From assembly GCF_000938255.1 (NCBI RefSeq), contig NZ_JYMR01000055.1, positions 106,045 to 170,044 on the forward strand: a DNA stretch of 64,000 bases, in the 5' to 3' direction. Shown piece by piece: positions 50,552-59,095 of the stretch. Both the position numbers and the translations under genes were made by a program. Origin of the DNA: Bradyrhizobium sp. LTSP849. GTDB lineage: Bacteria; Pseudomonadota; Alphaproteobacteria; Rhizobiales; Xanthobacteraceae. Under the pieces are notes generated by a model that searched no databases, had not been told where the DNA came from, and saw only the letters and a list, made by a program, of their open reading frames with translations. Within the stretch, counting starts at the first letter, position 1. Each line of letters starts with the position of its first letter.

Positions 50552-51355
50552 TCAGTGCTCGACGCGGTACAGGCGCCATCGCTCCGGCACGCCCTTGAGC
50601 TGGTGGACGCCGTGATCCCTGAAGCGGATTGCGGACTGCGTCTTCAGCAGGTCCTTGACCGCGCTCGAGACCAGGACTTCGCCGGCGCGCGCTTTCGCGG
50701 CGACGCGCGCGCCGATGTGAAAGGCGAGACCGACCACCTCGCCTCCGCTCACCTTGTATTCGCCGGCATGCAGCCCCACCCTGATCTCGAGCCCCAACGT
50801 GCGCACGGCCTTAAGGATCGCGGTGGCACAACGGACGCCGGACGCCGGCACCTTGAATGTCGCGAGTAGTCCGTCGCCCGTCGTCACGACTTCCTTTCCG
50901 CGCAAGGTCTTCAGCTCCTTGCGGACGGCGGCGTAATAGTGGCCCATCACCTGCGTCCAGCGGGCATCGCCGAGCTTTGCTGCCTTTTCGGTGGAGCGGA
51001 CGATATCGACAATCAGGATTGTGGCGAGCGCTTGCTTGAGGTCGTCATTCCCGCCGGCGGATCGGCGCCGGTTCGCGATAGGCCCCGTCAGCGGCTCATA
51101 GCGATGGCTGCGTCGCCGCACGATCGCGGCTTTTGCATAGTCCTGGGCACGCTGCTCCGTGCCACAACGAACTGTTTTCTCCTGCGGCAGACGCGTCCAG
51201 TAAACCTTTCGCCCGGTTCCGGCGCCCAGGACCTCCACGGCGCCCCACTTCAAGAAAACCGTAGAGCCAACTCTCCGAACACACCACGCTTTCGACGTGT
51301 ATCCGGAAACGTTCGACTGATGGAGTCCGATGCGAAGGAATTTTGGCATGACCAT
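50552..51355 (-). CDS. WGR-domain / class III adenylate cyclase fusion
   Basis: 267 residues. The N-terminal 85 residues (KFLRIGLHQSNVSGYTSKAWCVRRVGSTVFLKWGAVEVLGAGTGRKVYW) resemble a WGR domain, a nucleic-acid-associated module. Residues about 108-267 are a class III cyclase: ATILIVDIVRSTEKAAKLGD and TTGDGLLATF supply the metal-binding Asps, and GGEVVGLAFHIGARVAAKARAGEVLVSS the conserved Arg. The canonical Asn in the V-N-x-A-A-R motif is His. It could make cAMP in response to a nucleic-acid or protein cue. No transmembrane segment. Confidence 0.78.
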   Translation of the reverse strand: MVMPKFLRIGLHQSNVSGYTSKAWCVRRVGSTVFLKWGAVEVLGAGTGRKVYWTRLPQEKTVRCGTEQRAQDYAKAAIVRRRSHRYEPLTGPIANRRRSAGGNDDLKQALATILIVDIVRSTEKAAKLGDARWTQVMGHYYAAVRKELKTLRGKEVVTTGDGLLATFKVPASGVRCATAILKAVRTLGLEIRVGLHAGEYKVSGGEVVGLAFHIGARVAAKARAGEVLVSSAVKDLLKTQSAIRFRDHGVHQLKGVPERWRLYRVEH

Positions 51356-51451
51356 GCGGCCAATAAGGAACGTCTGGGTGGCCTGCGATCAAGCGTAATT
51401 GTACATTGCTGCGTTGGCAACAGGACGAACGCGCGGCGACCTTGGCGATCC

Positions 51452-52567
51452 CTAGATCACACGCCGGGACTGTTGAAATGGGCCCCCGAAAGCCTCTTCC
51501 TTGCGCGTTCGGTAGATGGTTACGACCTCCCGGCACGCCCGTACATTCAACCGGTGGAAATCGAGCTTCAATCGCTCCAGCTCACCGGCGGTTATCCGGT
51601 AATTGGCCGCTCCCAGGAATAGCAGCGCCATCGTGGTGGGCCACGAGAAATCGAGAGATTTGGCCAGGATCAAGGCCGGCTCGCGATCTTTCTCGATCAA
51701 CGCCCGTTCCGCGACATCGATCGGCAACCCGCAGAGCAACGACAGCGCGACAGTGGTCTCGTTGAACTTGAGCGAGTGGGCGAGTTCGAAGACCTTGTCT
51801 TCCGTCAGTTCGCCTCTCTCATGCAGCTTCGCCACCGTGCGCTTCGCCGTGAAGTAATCCTTCGACGCCGGGCCAAACCTGGCGTGAATGGCCCCGGTGA
51901 CGTCGGCGACGACGCGATGGATCTGGGTTTCAATATCCGGACACTCCCTCTGGAGCTTTTGCCGCACCTCTTCGGAGGCCTTGGCGATCAACTGGTGGAA
52001 GAGGTGTCGGGGAATGTCCTTTCGGAGGCCCACCGACTCCGCAAGGATCGAATCGCTTTCCGAGCGCCGGACCAGGTGAAGAAATCCGGAATTGGAAAAA
52101 TTCGCTCCGGTGTTCGAGGCGACCGAGGTCACGACCTCGGTCGATCCGCGCACCACCAGTACATCGGTGACCGCTTCCGGGACCGCCTGCCGCTTGGAGA
52201 TCGCCAGCAAATGCTGCTGGCTCTTGCTTTTGGCGCACGCGATCAATGTCTCGGTATCAAGCCGTTCCGACTGGCTGAGAATCGGCCATGCGACGTCGAT
52301 GCAGTCGTCGCTGGCCATCTGCCGGGTCAGTGCATAGGGCGCGTTCGAGCTACAGGCGAGCTTTCCTGCGAGCTTCACCCGCGCACTCGTCTCGATCTCC
52401 TGCGCGAGACGACCGATGACCTCGCCAAAGGTCCAGATCTGCTCTTCGGAATAAGTGCCGGCGATCAAAACGTCTGCCGCATGCCAGAGCGCCCGCAGAC
52501 AGCTCTCGGGATTTCCTCTCGCAACCGCTTCGTCCAACTCGGCCAGGAATGACGCAGTAACAGCCAT
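51452..52567 (-). CDS. DUF2336 domain protein
   Basis: About 371 residues from ATG 52567; GTG 52615 would add 16. Mostly alpha-helical, with HEAT-like helical pairs (LAGKLACSSNAPYALTRQMASDDCIDVAWPILSQSERLDTETLIACAKSKSQQHLLAISKR; RGSTEVVTSVASNTGANFSNSGFLHLVRR), as in the DUF2336 family of alphaproteobacteria. Function is not established; related proteins occur near cell-cycle and signalling genes. It follows the WGR-cyclase region on the same strand. Confidence 0.78.
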   Translation of the reverse strand: MAVTASFLAELDEAVARGNPESCLRALWHAADVLIAGTYSEEQIWTFGEVIGRLAQEIETSARVKLAGKLACSSNAPYALTRQMASDDCIDVAWPILSQSERLDTETLIACAKSKSQQHLLAISKRQAVPEAVTDVLVVRGSTEVVTSVASNTGANFSNSGFLHLVRRSESDSILAESVGLRKDIPRHLFHQLIAKASEEVRQKLQRECPDIETQIHRVVADVTGAIHARFGPASKDYFTAKRTVAKLHERGELTEDKVFELAHSLKFNETTVALSLLCGLPIDVAERALIEKDREPALILAKSLDFSWPTTMALLFLGAANYRITAGELERLKLDFHRLNVRACREVVTIYRTRKEEAFGGPFQQSRRVI

Positions 52568-52818
52568 CGATGCGCTCGCAGTTTGAAAACGATCAAACGA
52601 GAAAAGAGGTTCCACGAAACGAGGCGATCACACCACTTCAGACCTCAACGCACGGTAAAACCTCCCCAGTCGCCTTGCGCCGGGCTTAAGGTCCGCCTAA
52701 TCGGATCGATTGGATTTTAGGTATTGCGGGAGCTGGCCCGGGTCACGTCGTGCCGCAGGCGTTGGGCTGGCTGAGCGGAAAAATGGCTCTGTCGGTCGAA
52801 GCCGTCAGTGTCTCTACA

Positions 52819-54900
52819 TTATGCAGCCTTCACATCGGCCACAAATGCCTCGAACTCGCGGCGAAGATCGACAGCCTGATTCGCCAAAGCCGCGGCAGCC
52901 ACGAGCAACAACCCGGCCGAACTTTGCGTATCCGTGGCAGTGGTACTTACGAGTGTGATCGAAGACGACACTTCGTCGGTTCTTGACGCGGTCTGCTGGA
53001 CATTGCGGGCGATCTCCCGGGTCGCAGCACTTTGTTCCTCAACGGCGGCCGCAATGGAACCGCTGACAGTACTGATATCATTGATAACCGAAGCGATCTT
53101 TTCAATAGCGACGACCGTGGCACCAGTCTCGCCCTGGATTGCCATGATCTGACTTTCGATTTCCTCTGTCGCCCGAGCGGTCTGGGTCGCAAGACTTTCG
53201 ACTTCGGATGCCACGACGGCAAAACCTTTGCCAGCCTCACCTGCGCGTGCCGCTTCAATCGTCGCATTCAGCGCCAGCAACTTGGTTTGTCCGGCAATTG
53301 TCCGAATTAGCTGGACGACATCGCCGATTCGTTTTGCAGACTCGGCCAATGACTGGACCTTGGCAGTGGTATCAAGCGCCTGCGCCTTTGCGCTGTTGGA
53401 CGAGGACGCAGCATCAGCCATTTGACGGGTAATCTCGTTGATGGACGCGTGCAGTTCTTCCGATGCGGAAGCCACCGAGTTGACGCCGGACGTCGCGGCC
53501 ATCGCCGCCTCGGCAACGGCTGTCGCCCGCGACGCCGTTGTCTCGGCCGACAGGTTCAGGCTCTCAGATGATTGCTTCATACCGCCGGCGGCCTCGGCCA
53601 GACTCCGGCAAACTCCGTCCATGAGGTTGCTGAATTCGTGGGTCAGGGCTTCCAACTTCCGACGCCGCGCCTCTCGGTGTTCGTCAGCCTGAGCCTGCTC
53701 GCGGTTCAGACGGTCAGCCTCGGCCGATTTATCCTGCAATACACCGATCGCTTTTGCGAGTGTGCCCATCTCGTCAGCACGCTCGCGGTATTTGATTTCC
53801 AAATCACGCGTGCCATCGGCAATTCGTCCGATGACGTCGGACAGTTCTGTCAACGGTCTGGTTACGCGTCGGTTGACCAACATCAAGACCGCAATGACGA
53901 TCGCCAAAGCTGCCAGTACTCCGGCGACAGACATGAGTGCACCAAACACAGCCTTATTGTGCGCATCGGCCATGTTTGTGGCGGCGGCAATATACAACAC
54001 GTCACGCAATGCAAGGATATTTGCGTAGAGCGGGAACACCTTCTCGCGAAAGGACGAGCCGTCGTATGGGAAATTCCCGGTCGCGTATTGGGCCGACAGA
54101 TCCTTCTTGATGGCATCGAAGCCGTCAATGAAGCCTTCCTGCACCTTCCTTATACCGTCGCGCAGGCTGTCTGGCGTGGTCGGCAGATCGCGGATTGCGA
54201 AGAGGCGGCTCCAGATCTGATCGATCTGCCCCTGCAAAAGCAGCATGGTCGAGCGCTGATCGTCCGAGACCGGCTTATGAGCAGCGACGAGATTCAGCAG
54301 AAAGCCGCCTTGCCGGCCGCCAATATCTCGCAAGGACGATGCTGTATTGGCTATTTCAGCGTAGCGATAGACCGTGCCATCCAGCGCTGAAAGTCCGGCC
54401 AGTTGGTCGTTGATCAGCACTGCGATCAAGCCGTTGAGGGCGAAGCTGTCGGCGGTCATTTTTTCAATGCCGCCGCCACGCTGATCTATCGGTTTCGCCA
54501 AATGGTCGTCGGTTTCCTGGCGAAACCGCGCGAACAGACCGTCAACCTCTGCCATCTTCACCTGGATGCCCGCGCCATCTTCGACGGCATCCTGCAAAGC
54601 CGAGACACTGAGTCGTGCCGTTGCAAAGGCTGCATCGGTCAGCTTGCGGACGTCGACCAGGTTATTCAAACTGCCTGGATTGCCGGGCGCGACGGAAGCG
54701 ACAGCCAGCGTTGCGATTCCCCGCTCCGACGAGATGAAAGGCGAGACTTTCGCAAGATTGCTCAGAGCGTCGAGTCGCTTGGCAGCAGTGGTGACGCGTC
54801 CGATCTGACGAACCTCGCCAACCGCGAGAATGCCTCCCAGCAAGCATACAAGGCACGCCACGAGGATGAGTGAAATCGACAGAAATCGGCGAATCGACAT
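52819..54900 (-). CDS. Methyl-accepting chemotaxis protein
   Basis: 693 residues. TM1 (FLSISLILVACLVCLLGGILAVG), a periplasmic helical sensor of about 290 residues, TM2 (VFGALMSVAGVLAALAIVIAVLMLV), HAMP (NRRVTRPLTELSDVIGRIADGTRDLEIKY) and a signalling domain whose tip reads IRTIAGQTKLLALNATIEAARAGEAGKGFAVVASEVE. It signals to CheA/CheW. The ligand domain contains long helices resembling a helical bimodular or four-helix sensor. It is monocistronic as far as seen. Confidence 0.92.
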   Translation of the reverse strand: MSIRRFLSISLILVACLVCLLGGILAVGEVRQIGRVTTAAKRLDALSNLAKVSPFISSERGIATLAVASVAPGNPGSLNNLVDVRKLTDAAFATARLSVSALQDAVEDGAGIQVKMAEVDGLFARFRQETDDHLAKPIDQRGGGIEKMTADSFALNGLIAVLINDQLAGLSALDGTVYRYAEIANTASSLRDIGGRQGGFLLNLVAAHKPVSDDQRSTMLLLQGQIDQIWSRLFAIRDLPTTPDSLRDGIRKVQEGFIDGFDAIKKDLSAQYATGNFPYDGSSFREKVFPLYANILALRDVLYIAAATNMADAHNKAVFGALMSVAGVLAALAIVIAVLMLVNRRVTRPLTELSDVIGRIADGTRDLEIKYRERADEMGTLAKAIGVLQDKSAEADRLNREQAQADEHREARRRKLEALTHEFSNLMDGVCRSLAEAAGGMKQSSESLNLSAETTASRATAVAEAAMAATSGVNSVASASEELHASINEITRQMADAASSSNSAKAQALDTTAKVQSLAESAKRIGDVVQLIRTIAGQTKLLALNATIEAARAGEAGKGFAVVASEVESLATQTARATEEIESQIMAIQGETGATVVAIEKIASVINDISTVSGSIAAAVEEQSAATREIARNVQQTASRTDEVSSSITLVSTTATDTQSSAGLLLVAAAALANQAVDLRREFEAFVADVKAA

Positions 54901-55000
54901 GGCTTGGCTCGAAATCTACGTCAGGTGAAACAATGGGTTGAACTGACTTGTCAGCTCAGGATGCAAATGATCTGGCGCAGCTAGGAGCCTCGTCGAATCA

Positions 55001-55435
55001 TCAATTGAAGCCGTCTGCCTGATTGGACAGCTGAGCGAACCGCTTTTCGGCTCGTTTCTCGACCGCTGCTTCGGGAACGATCGCCCGCGCATGGGTTCCT
55101 TTCCCGATGAGGCCGCCTTCATCCGTCGCCCATATTTCAAATAGATAGAGCGCTCCGTCCGAGCCGACATATCGCGCATACGCCGTCACCTCGCCGCCGA
55201 GTGGCGTTGGCGCAAGGTGCTCCATCGTGACGTGCGCTCCCACCGACACTTGTCCGGACTCCAGAATTGGGCGCAGCACTTTGGCGGCAGCTCGCTCGAA
55301 CTGAGCCAAGAGCCACGGCGTCGAGAATACGGACGGATAATTTTCTTCCGGCTCACTCGCCAGTCGAGCCGCCAAATGTTCGGGCCCAACAGCACACCGA
55401 ACGGAGCTTGTTGAACCAACCTCGATAGGCCGCAT
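55001..55435 (-). CDS. Hotdog-fold thioesterase (FlK-like)
   Basis: 144 residues from ATG 55435 (GGAGA upstream). VFSTPWLLAQFERAAAKVLRP and VGAHVTMEHLAPTPLGGEVTAYARY keep the Thr, Glu and His positions typical of fluoroacetyl-CoA thioesterase-like hotdog proteins. The usual role is hydrolysis of a small acyl-CoA in the cytoplasm. It lies downstream of the MFS carrier in the GntR locus, with a 127-bp gap. Confidence 0.8.
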   Translation of the reverse strand: MRPIEVGSTSSVRCAVGPEHLAARLASEPEENYPSVFSTPWLLAQFERAAAKVLRPILESGQVSVGAHVTMEHLAPTPLGGEVTAYARYVGSDGALYLFEIWATDEGGLIGKGTHARAIVPEAAVEKRAEKRFAQLSNQADGFN

Positions 55436-55562
55436 TTGTGTATCTCCAGGCAATTTTCGCCCTCGTAGAATTTCGGTGACTCTTGGCCGCACAGAGCTTC
55501 ACTCGCTTCGCCGAGCGACCTGCGTCGCCTTCACGTCACGATTGTTGCAACCGCGCCCCCGC

Positions 55563-56876
55563 CTAGCCGGCTATTGCCGTGCCGGGGACACCGACGACGG
55601 GCATTTTGTCCGACGAGCTCTGATTTTCTTCGACGTCCAAAGTCTGATCGGGGCGCATGAAGAAGGTTGCCGCTGCACCAACCAGCAACAGGCCGATTGA
55701 CGCGATGAACGGCGCCGTCCAGCTTCCCGTCAATTCGACAACGTATCCGAACACGGTTGGCGAAATGATCGCCGCAATGGCCGCGCCGGTATTCATGATG
55801 CCTGACGCCGTGCCGGCATGGTTCGGAGCAATATCCATGGGCACGGACCAGACCGGTCCAATGCTTAGCTCCAGGCAGAAGAATGCCGCGGCAAGTGAAG
55901 CCGTCAGGACTGCGAGATCATGCGTGTAGAAGACAGGTATCAGACAGATCAGAGAGCCGAGGAAGCTCAGGCAGATGAGGTTGCAGCGCGCCCGCTTGAG
56001 ATTGCCGGTCCTTGCCAGGATGCGATCGCTGATGACGCCGCCCAGGGTATCGCCGACGACGCCGGCCAGAAACACCGCCGCTGAAAATAACGCGGAGCTC
56101 TTCAAGTCCAGGTTTTGACCTTGCTGGAAGAACTGAGGAAGCCAGCTGACGTAGACCCAGAGAGTCCAGCCGTAGCAGAAGTACACAAGCGTGGTCGGCA
56201 GCATCCGTCGCACCAGCGGTCGCCATGGCGTGGCAGCCCCCTGGGGTGCGGCCGATGTCTTGGGAAGGACAGCCAGTTCCGCTTGGCTGATCCCGGCATG
56301 ATCGGCCGGCTCGTCCCGGAAGTAGAAGAACCACAGAACTGCCCACGCACAACTCAGCAAACCGAGGCCAAAGAACGAGCCGCGCCACCCCCACACCACG
56401 ATAAGTGCTGCGACGAGCGGAGGGGCCAATGAATTGCCGAGCCGGGCAAAGGAATGGGTTATGCCTTGGGCGAAGCCTCTCGACCCGACCTTGGTCCACT
56501 TGGCGAGCGCGCGCGTGGCCGTCGGGAACGTCGCGCCCTCGCCGATTCCGAGCAGAAGCCGCACCAGGACGAGCGACCAGAAGCCGCTCGTCAGCCCCAT
56601 GCCGATCGTTGCGATGCCCCAGATCACGCCGCATGTCGCGAGCGTCAAGCGCGGCCCAAACCGGTCACCGAGAAAGCCGCCGATGATCTGGAACGCCGCG
56701 TAGGTATAGGCGAACGCCGAAAAGACCCAACCATATTCGATATTGGAGAGGTTGAAGTCCCGCCGAAAAGCGATCGCGGCCGTTGCGATGTTGACGCGAT
56801 CGACGTAGGTGATCGCGTACATGAGGCAGAGAAGAAAGAGAACAAGCGTCGTCGCTCGATAGCCATATCTGCGCAT
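55563..56876 (-). CDS. MFS transporter, anion:cation symporter type (copy 3)
   Basis: 437 residues, about 12 membrane segments. LVLFLLCLMYAITYVDRVNIATAAI is the ACS-family first helix; GIGEGATFPTATRALAKWTKVGSRGFAQG and GDTLGGVISDRILARTGNLKRARC follow. It is probably the importer of the carboxylate handled by the isomerase-like protein and aminotransferase. It follows the cupin gene by 32 bp in the leftward operon controlled by the divergent GntR. Confidence 0.9.
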   Translation of the reverse strand: MRRYGYRATTLVLFLLCLMYAITYVDRVNIATAAIAFRRDFNLSNIEYGWVFSAFAYTYAAFQIIGGFLGDRFGPRLTLATCGVIWGIATIGMGLTSGFWSLVLVRLLLGIGEGATFPTATRALAKWTKVGSRGFAQGITHSFARLGNSLAPPLVAALIVVWGWRGSFFGLGLLSCAWAVLWFFYFRDEPADHAGISQAELAVLPKTSAAPQGAATPWRPLVRRMLPTTLVYFCYGWTLWVYVSWLPQFFQQGQNLDLKSSALFSAAVFLAGVVGDTLGGVISDRILARTGNLKRARCNLICLSFLGSLICLIPVFYTHDLAVLTASLAAAFFCLELSIGPVWSVPMDIAPNHAGTASGIMNTGAAIAAIISPTVFGYVVELTGSWTAPFIASIGLLLVGAAATFFMRPDQTLDVEENQSSSDKMPVVGVPGTAIAG

Positions 56877-56908
56877 GGGAGCTGTTCCGGAGGCTGGTGT
56901 TGAGCCTG

Positions 56909-57316
56909 TTACTTCGCGTTCAGGGCAAGCGGTTGGCCTTCTTCGTGAATCAGAACGACGACGATTTGCGCAGGCTCTGTGCTGCTGGCGTTGGTCACCT
57001 TGTGGATGTGCCCGCGAGGCGTAAACGTTGCCTGGCCGGCGCTGATCGTCTTCGGCTGCTCGCCGTCGATCTCGAACGTCAGCGCACCCTTGAGGACATA
57101 ATTGAATTCATATCCGGGATGGGAGTGTCGCGGCGCGGCTGCTCCCGGCGCAATGTCCGTGACGTACATGATGCCGTCCATCCCCTGAAGGCCCTGGAGT
57201 TCGGTCTTCAGGATCTCTCGTCTGGTGATCGGCGCGTCCTGCGCAGGGACGGATGCCGCGGTGAACAGGGTTAGCGACAGCGAAAGCGCGAGCGCGCGCC
57301 ACTTTGAAGGCGTCAT
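56909..57316 (-). CDS. Exported cupin-domain protein
   Basis: 135 residues with a signal peptide (LALSLSLTLFTAASVPAQ). The cupin motif 1 is PRHSHPGYEFNYVLKGALTFEIDG (two His and Glu), and motif 2 is ATFTPRGHIHKVTN. The protein should bind a divalent metal in the periplasm. Export is less common for this type of single-domain cupin. It lies between the isomerase-like gene and the MFS gene, so it may bind or modify the substrate before import. Confidence 0.85.
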   Translation of the reverse strand: MTPSKWRALALSLSLTLFTAASVPAQDAPITRREILKTELQGLQGMDGIMYVTDIAPGAAAPRHSHPGYEFNYVLKGALTFEIDGEQPKTISAGQATFTPRGHIHKVTNASSTEPAQIVVVLIHEEGQPLALNAK

Positions 57317-57366
57317 GGGTATTTCCTCTATGTTTGCTTATTGAAGTCGCTGAGCGCTCGACAGCG

Positions 57367-58176
57367 TCAGTGCCGCTCGAACAGCGAGCCAAACCCCGGG
57401 AATTGGTCGTTGATTCCCATCTTGCGAAGCGCCGTCCAATAGATCGCCGTGCCGACGGAGAACACGGGAAGGCCGAGCCAGCGCTCGGCTTCGTCAGCGA
57501 TGCGGGCAAATCTCAGATTGGTCCCGAGCTGAACGATTGCGTCCGGCTTGGCGGCAGCAAGCTTCGTGACCGCGGGAATCAACGTATCCGCGCGCTGCGA
57601 ACCCACATGGATGATGCTCTTGCACTTGAGCCCTTCCGTCGCGACCACGTCGTAGCCGCGTTCGGTGAAGTAGCGGACCGCGTTCTGATCGATGACGGGA
57701 TAATACGGCGTGAGAAGAGCAATGCGCTTGGCACCGACCGCTTCGAAAGCGCGCTCCGCGGCTTCCGCACCGACGGTCACATCGCATCCGGCGCGGTCCT
57801 TGAGCTCCTTTCGAAGGGCCATGCTGCCCTCGACGCCGCCCATGAAGCTTTCGGACGACATGCCCATGATCAGGTGATCCATCTGGGCCTGGACCAGCGC
57901 GTCGACGGCGTTGGCAACGTTCTGGCGCGTGTGCGCCATGATCAGGCGCCAATCGTCGTCCGAGCGAACCTTCTGGTTCGGCACGTAGTACCGATTGACC
58001 ACGTTGATGACGCCGCGCGGGGCCATCTCGTGAAATTCGCTCTCGACGATGGTGTTCGGGGCCGGCGTCAGAACACCAAACTTGGCGCGCCACCCCATCG
58101 CATCCGGAAAGCGCTCGTCGTCCAGACGCAGACCGCTCGACAGGTCGCGGGCGGGAGCAGTTTGAGCAGCAGTCAT
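57367..58176 (-). CDS. Maleate isomerase / arylmalonate decarboxylase-like protein
   Basis: 269 residues from ATG 58176 (GGAGG upstream). KFGVLTPAPNTIVESEFHEMAPRGV, DHLIMGMSSESFMGGVEG, AAERAFEAVGAKRIALLTPYYPVIDQNAV and PDAIVQLGTNLRFARI match the two-lobed Asp/Glu racemase superfamily. Classical maleate isomerases use two Cys; the corresponding places hold Met (GMSSES) and Gly (QLGTNL). The reaction is therefore uncertain. It is the first leftward gene next to the GntR operator region. Confidence 0.8.
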   Translation of the reverse strand: MTAAQTAPARDLSSGLRLDDERFPDAMGWRAKFGVLTPAPNTIVESEFHEMAPRGVINVVNRYYVPNQKVRSDDDWRLIMAHTRQNVANAVDALVQAQMDHLIMGMSSESFMGGVEGSMALRKELKDRAGCDVTVGAEAAERAFEAVGAKRIALLTPYYPVIDQNAVRYFTERGYDVVATEGLKCKSIIHVGSQRADTLIPAVTKLAAAKPDAIVQLGTNLRFARIADEAERWLGLPVFSVGTAIYWTALRKMGINDQFPGFGSLFERH

Positions 58177-58189
58177 TAATTCCTCCATT

Positions 58190-58197
58190 TGCATTCA
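58190..58197. promoter_or_regulatory. Candidate GntR operator, box 3 (degenerate)
   Basis: TGCATTCA, one mismatch from TGCATGCA, 14-21 bp before the isomerase-like start codon. Flanks (AATGAATGCAAA on the minus strand) resemble box 2. Confidence 0.4.
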
Positions 58198-58246
58198 TTA
58201 TCTGGAATTATCGGATGTTTTCCCAAGATATACGGCGATATCCGGC

Positions 58247-58264
58247 AATAATGCATGCATTATT
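58247..58264. promoter_or_regulatory. Candidate GntR operator, box 1 (18-bp palindrome)
   Basis: AATAATGCATGCATTATT is a perfect inverted repeat midway between the divergent isomerase-like and gntR genes. The size and A/T-rich arms fit a dimeric GntR/FadR-type regulator. Confidence 0.65.
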
Positions 58265-58302
58265 TGGCTCGTCAAGCCAGGACTGGCTATAAGCTTCCAA
58301 AA

Positions 58303-58310
58303 TGCATGCA
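58303..58310. promoter_or_regulatory. Candidate GntR operator, box 2
   Basis: TGCATGCA within AAAATGCATGCAAAT, 38-45 bp before the gntR start. It repeats the core of box 1 at a centre-to-centre distance of 51 bp and could mediate autoregulation. Confidence 0.55.
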
Positions 58311-58347
58311 AATCTCGTAGGGAAGTCCGGCAACTGACGGACAGGAC

Positions 58348-59073
58348 ATGGGCAACGCCAGCGCAAGCATCAGCCACGATGAGCTCGTCGCTCAGATCAG
58401 GACCATGATTGTCGACGGCGTTCTGCCGCCCGGCTCAAAGATTCCGGAGCGAGAGCTGTGCGAAAGATTCAAGATTTCGAGGACGCCTTTGCGCGAGGTC
58501 TTGAAGGTTCTCGCGGCGGAAGGCCACGTGACGCTCTCCCAGAACAAGGGAGCGCGCGTGATTCTTCTCACGACGCGCGATGTCGACGAGCTCTATGAAG
58601 TGCTGGGTGCGCTCGAAGCGCTGGCCGGCGAATTGGCCGTTGCCCGGATGACTAACGAGGAACTCGCTGAAATCAAGGCCATGCACTACGAGATGGCCCT
58701 CTACCATCAGCGTCGCGAGCTCGCCCCTTACTACACTCTCAACCGCCGGATACATGAGGCCATCGTGAAGGCCTCGCGCAGCGTCGTTCTACAGACCCTG
58801 TACGAACAGATCGGCGCCCGTATCCGCCGAGCACGGTTCGTCGCCGCAATGCCTAATCACCGTTGGGACGAGGCTATGAGCGAGCATGAGGGGATTCTCA
58901 ACGCGCTCGTGCGGAGAGATCCGGTTACGCTCGCCGCCATCCTGAAGATGCACTTGCGCAACAAGAGCAAGCAGGTCGTCTCCGCGGGCTTTGCCGTCGA
59001 GGTCGACCAGGAAGAGACTGACGATCCGGATTCGTTACGCAAGAAGCCCGCCCGTTCGGCGAGCAAGACGTAA
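58348..59073 (+). CDS. GntR-family transcriptional regulator (FCD type)
   Basis: 241 residues. Winged HTH: LVAQIRTMIVDGVLPPGSKIPERELCERFKISRTPLREVLKVLAAEGHVTLSQNKGARVI. The C-terminal FCD domain (DVDELYEVLGALEALAGELAVARMTNEELAEI; YYTLNRRIHEAIVKASRSVVLQTLYEQI; MSEHEGILNALVRRDPVTLAAILKMHL) has the His/Asp metal ligands of the FadR group. It is divergent from the isomerase operon; TGCATGCA boxes lie between. The effector is probably the pathway's carboxylate. Confidence 0.92.
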   Translation: MGNASASISHDELVAQIRTMIVDGVLPPGSKIPERELCERFKISRTPLREVLKVLAAEGHVTLSQNKGARVILLTTRDVDELYEVLGALEALAGELAVARMTNEELAEIKAMHYEMALYHQRRELAPYYTLNRRIHEAIVKASRSVVLQTLYEQIGARIRRARFVAAMPNHRWDEAMSEHEGILNALVRRDPVTLAAILKMHLRNKSKQVVSAGFAVEVDQEETDDPDSLRKKPARSASKT

Positions 59074-59095
59074 CGCGCGGGTTCGCTGAGTGCGT

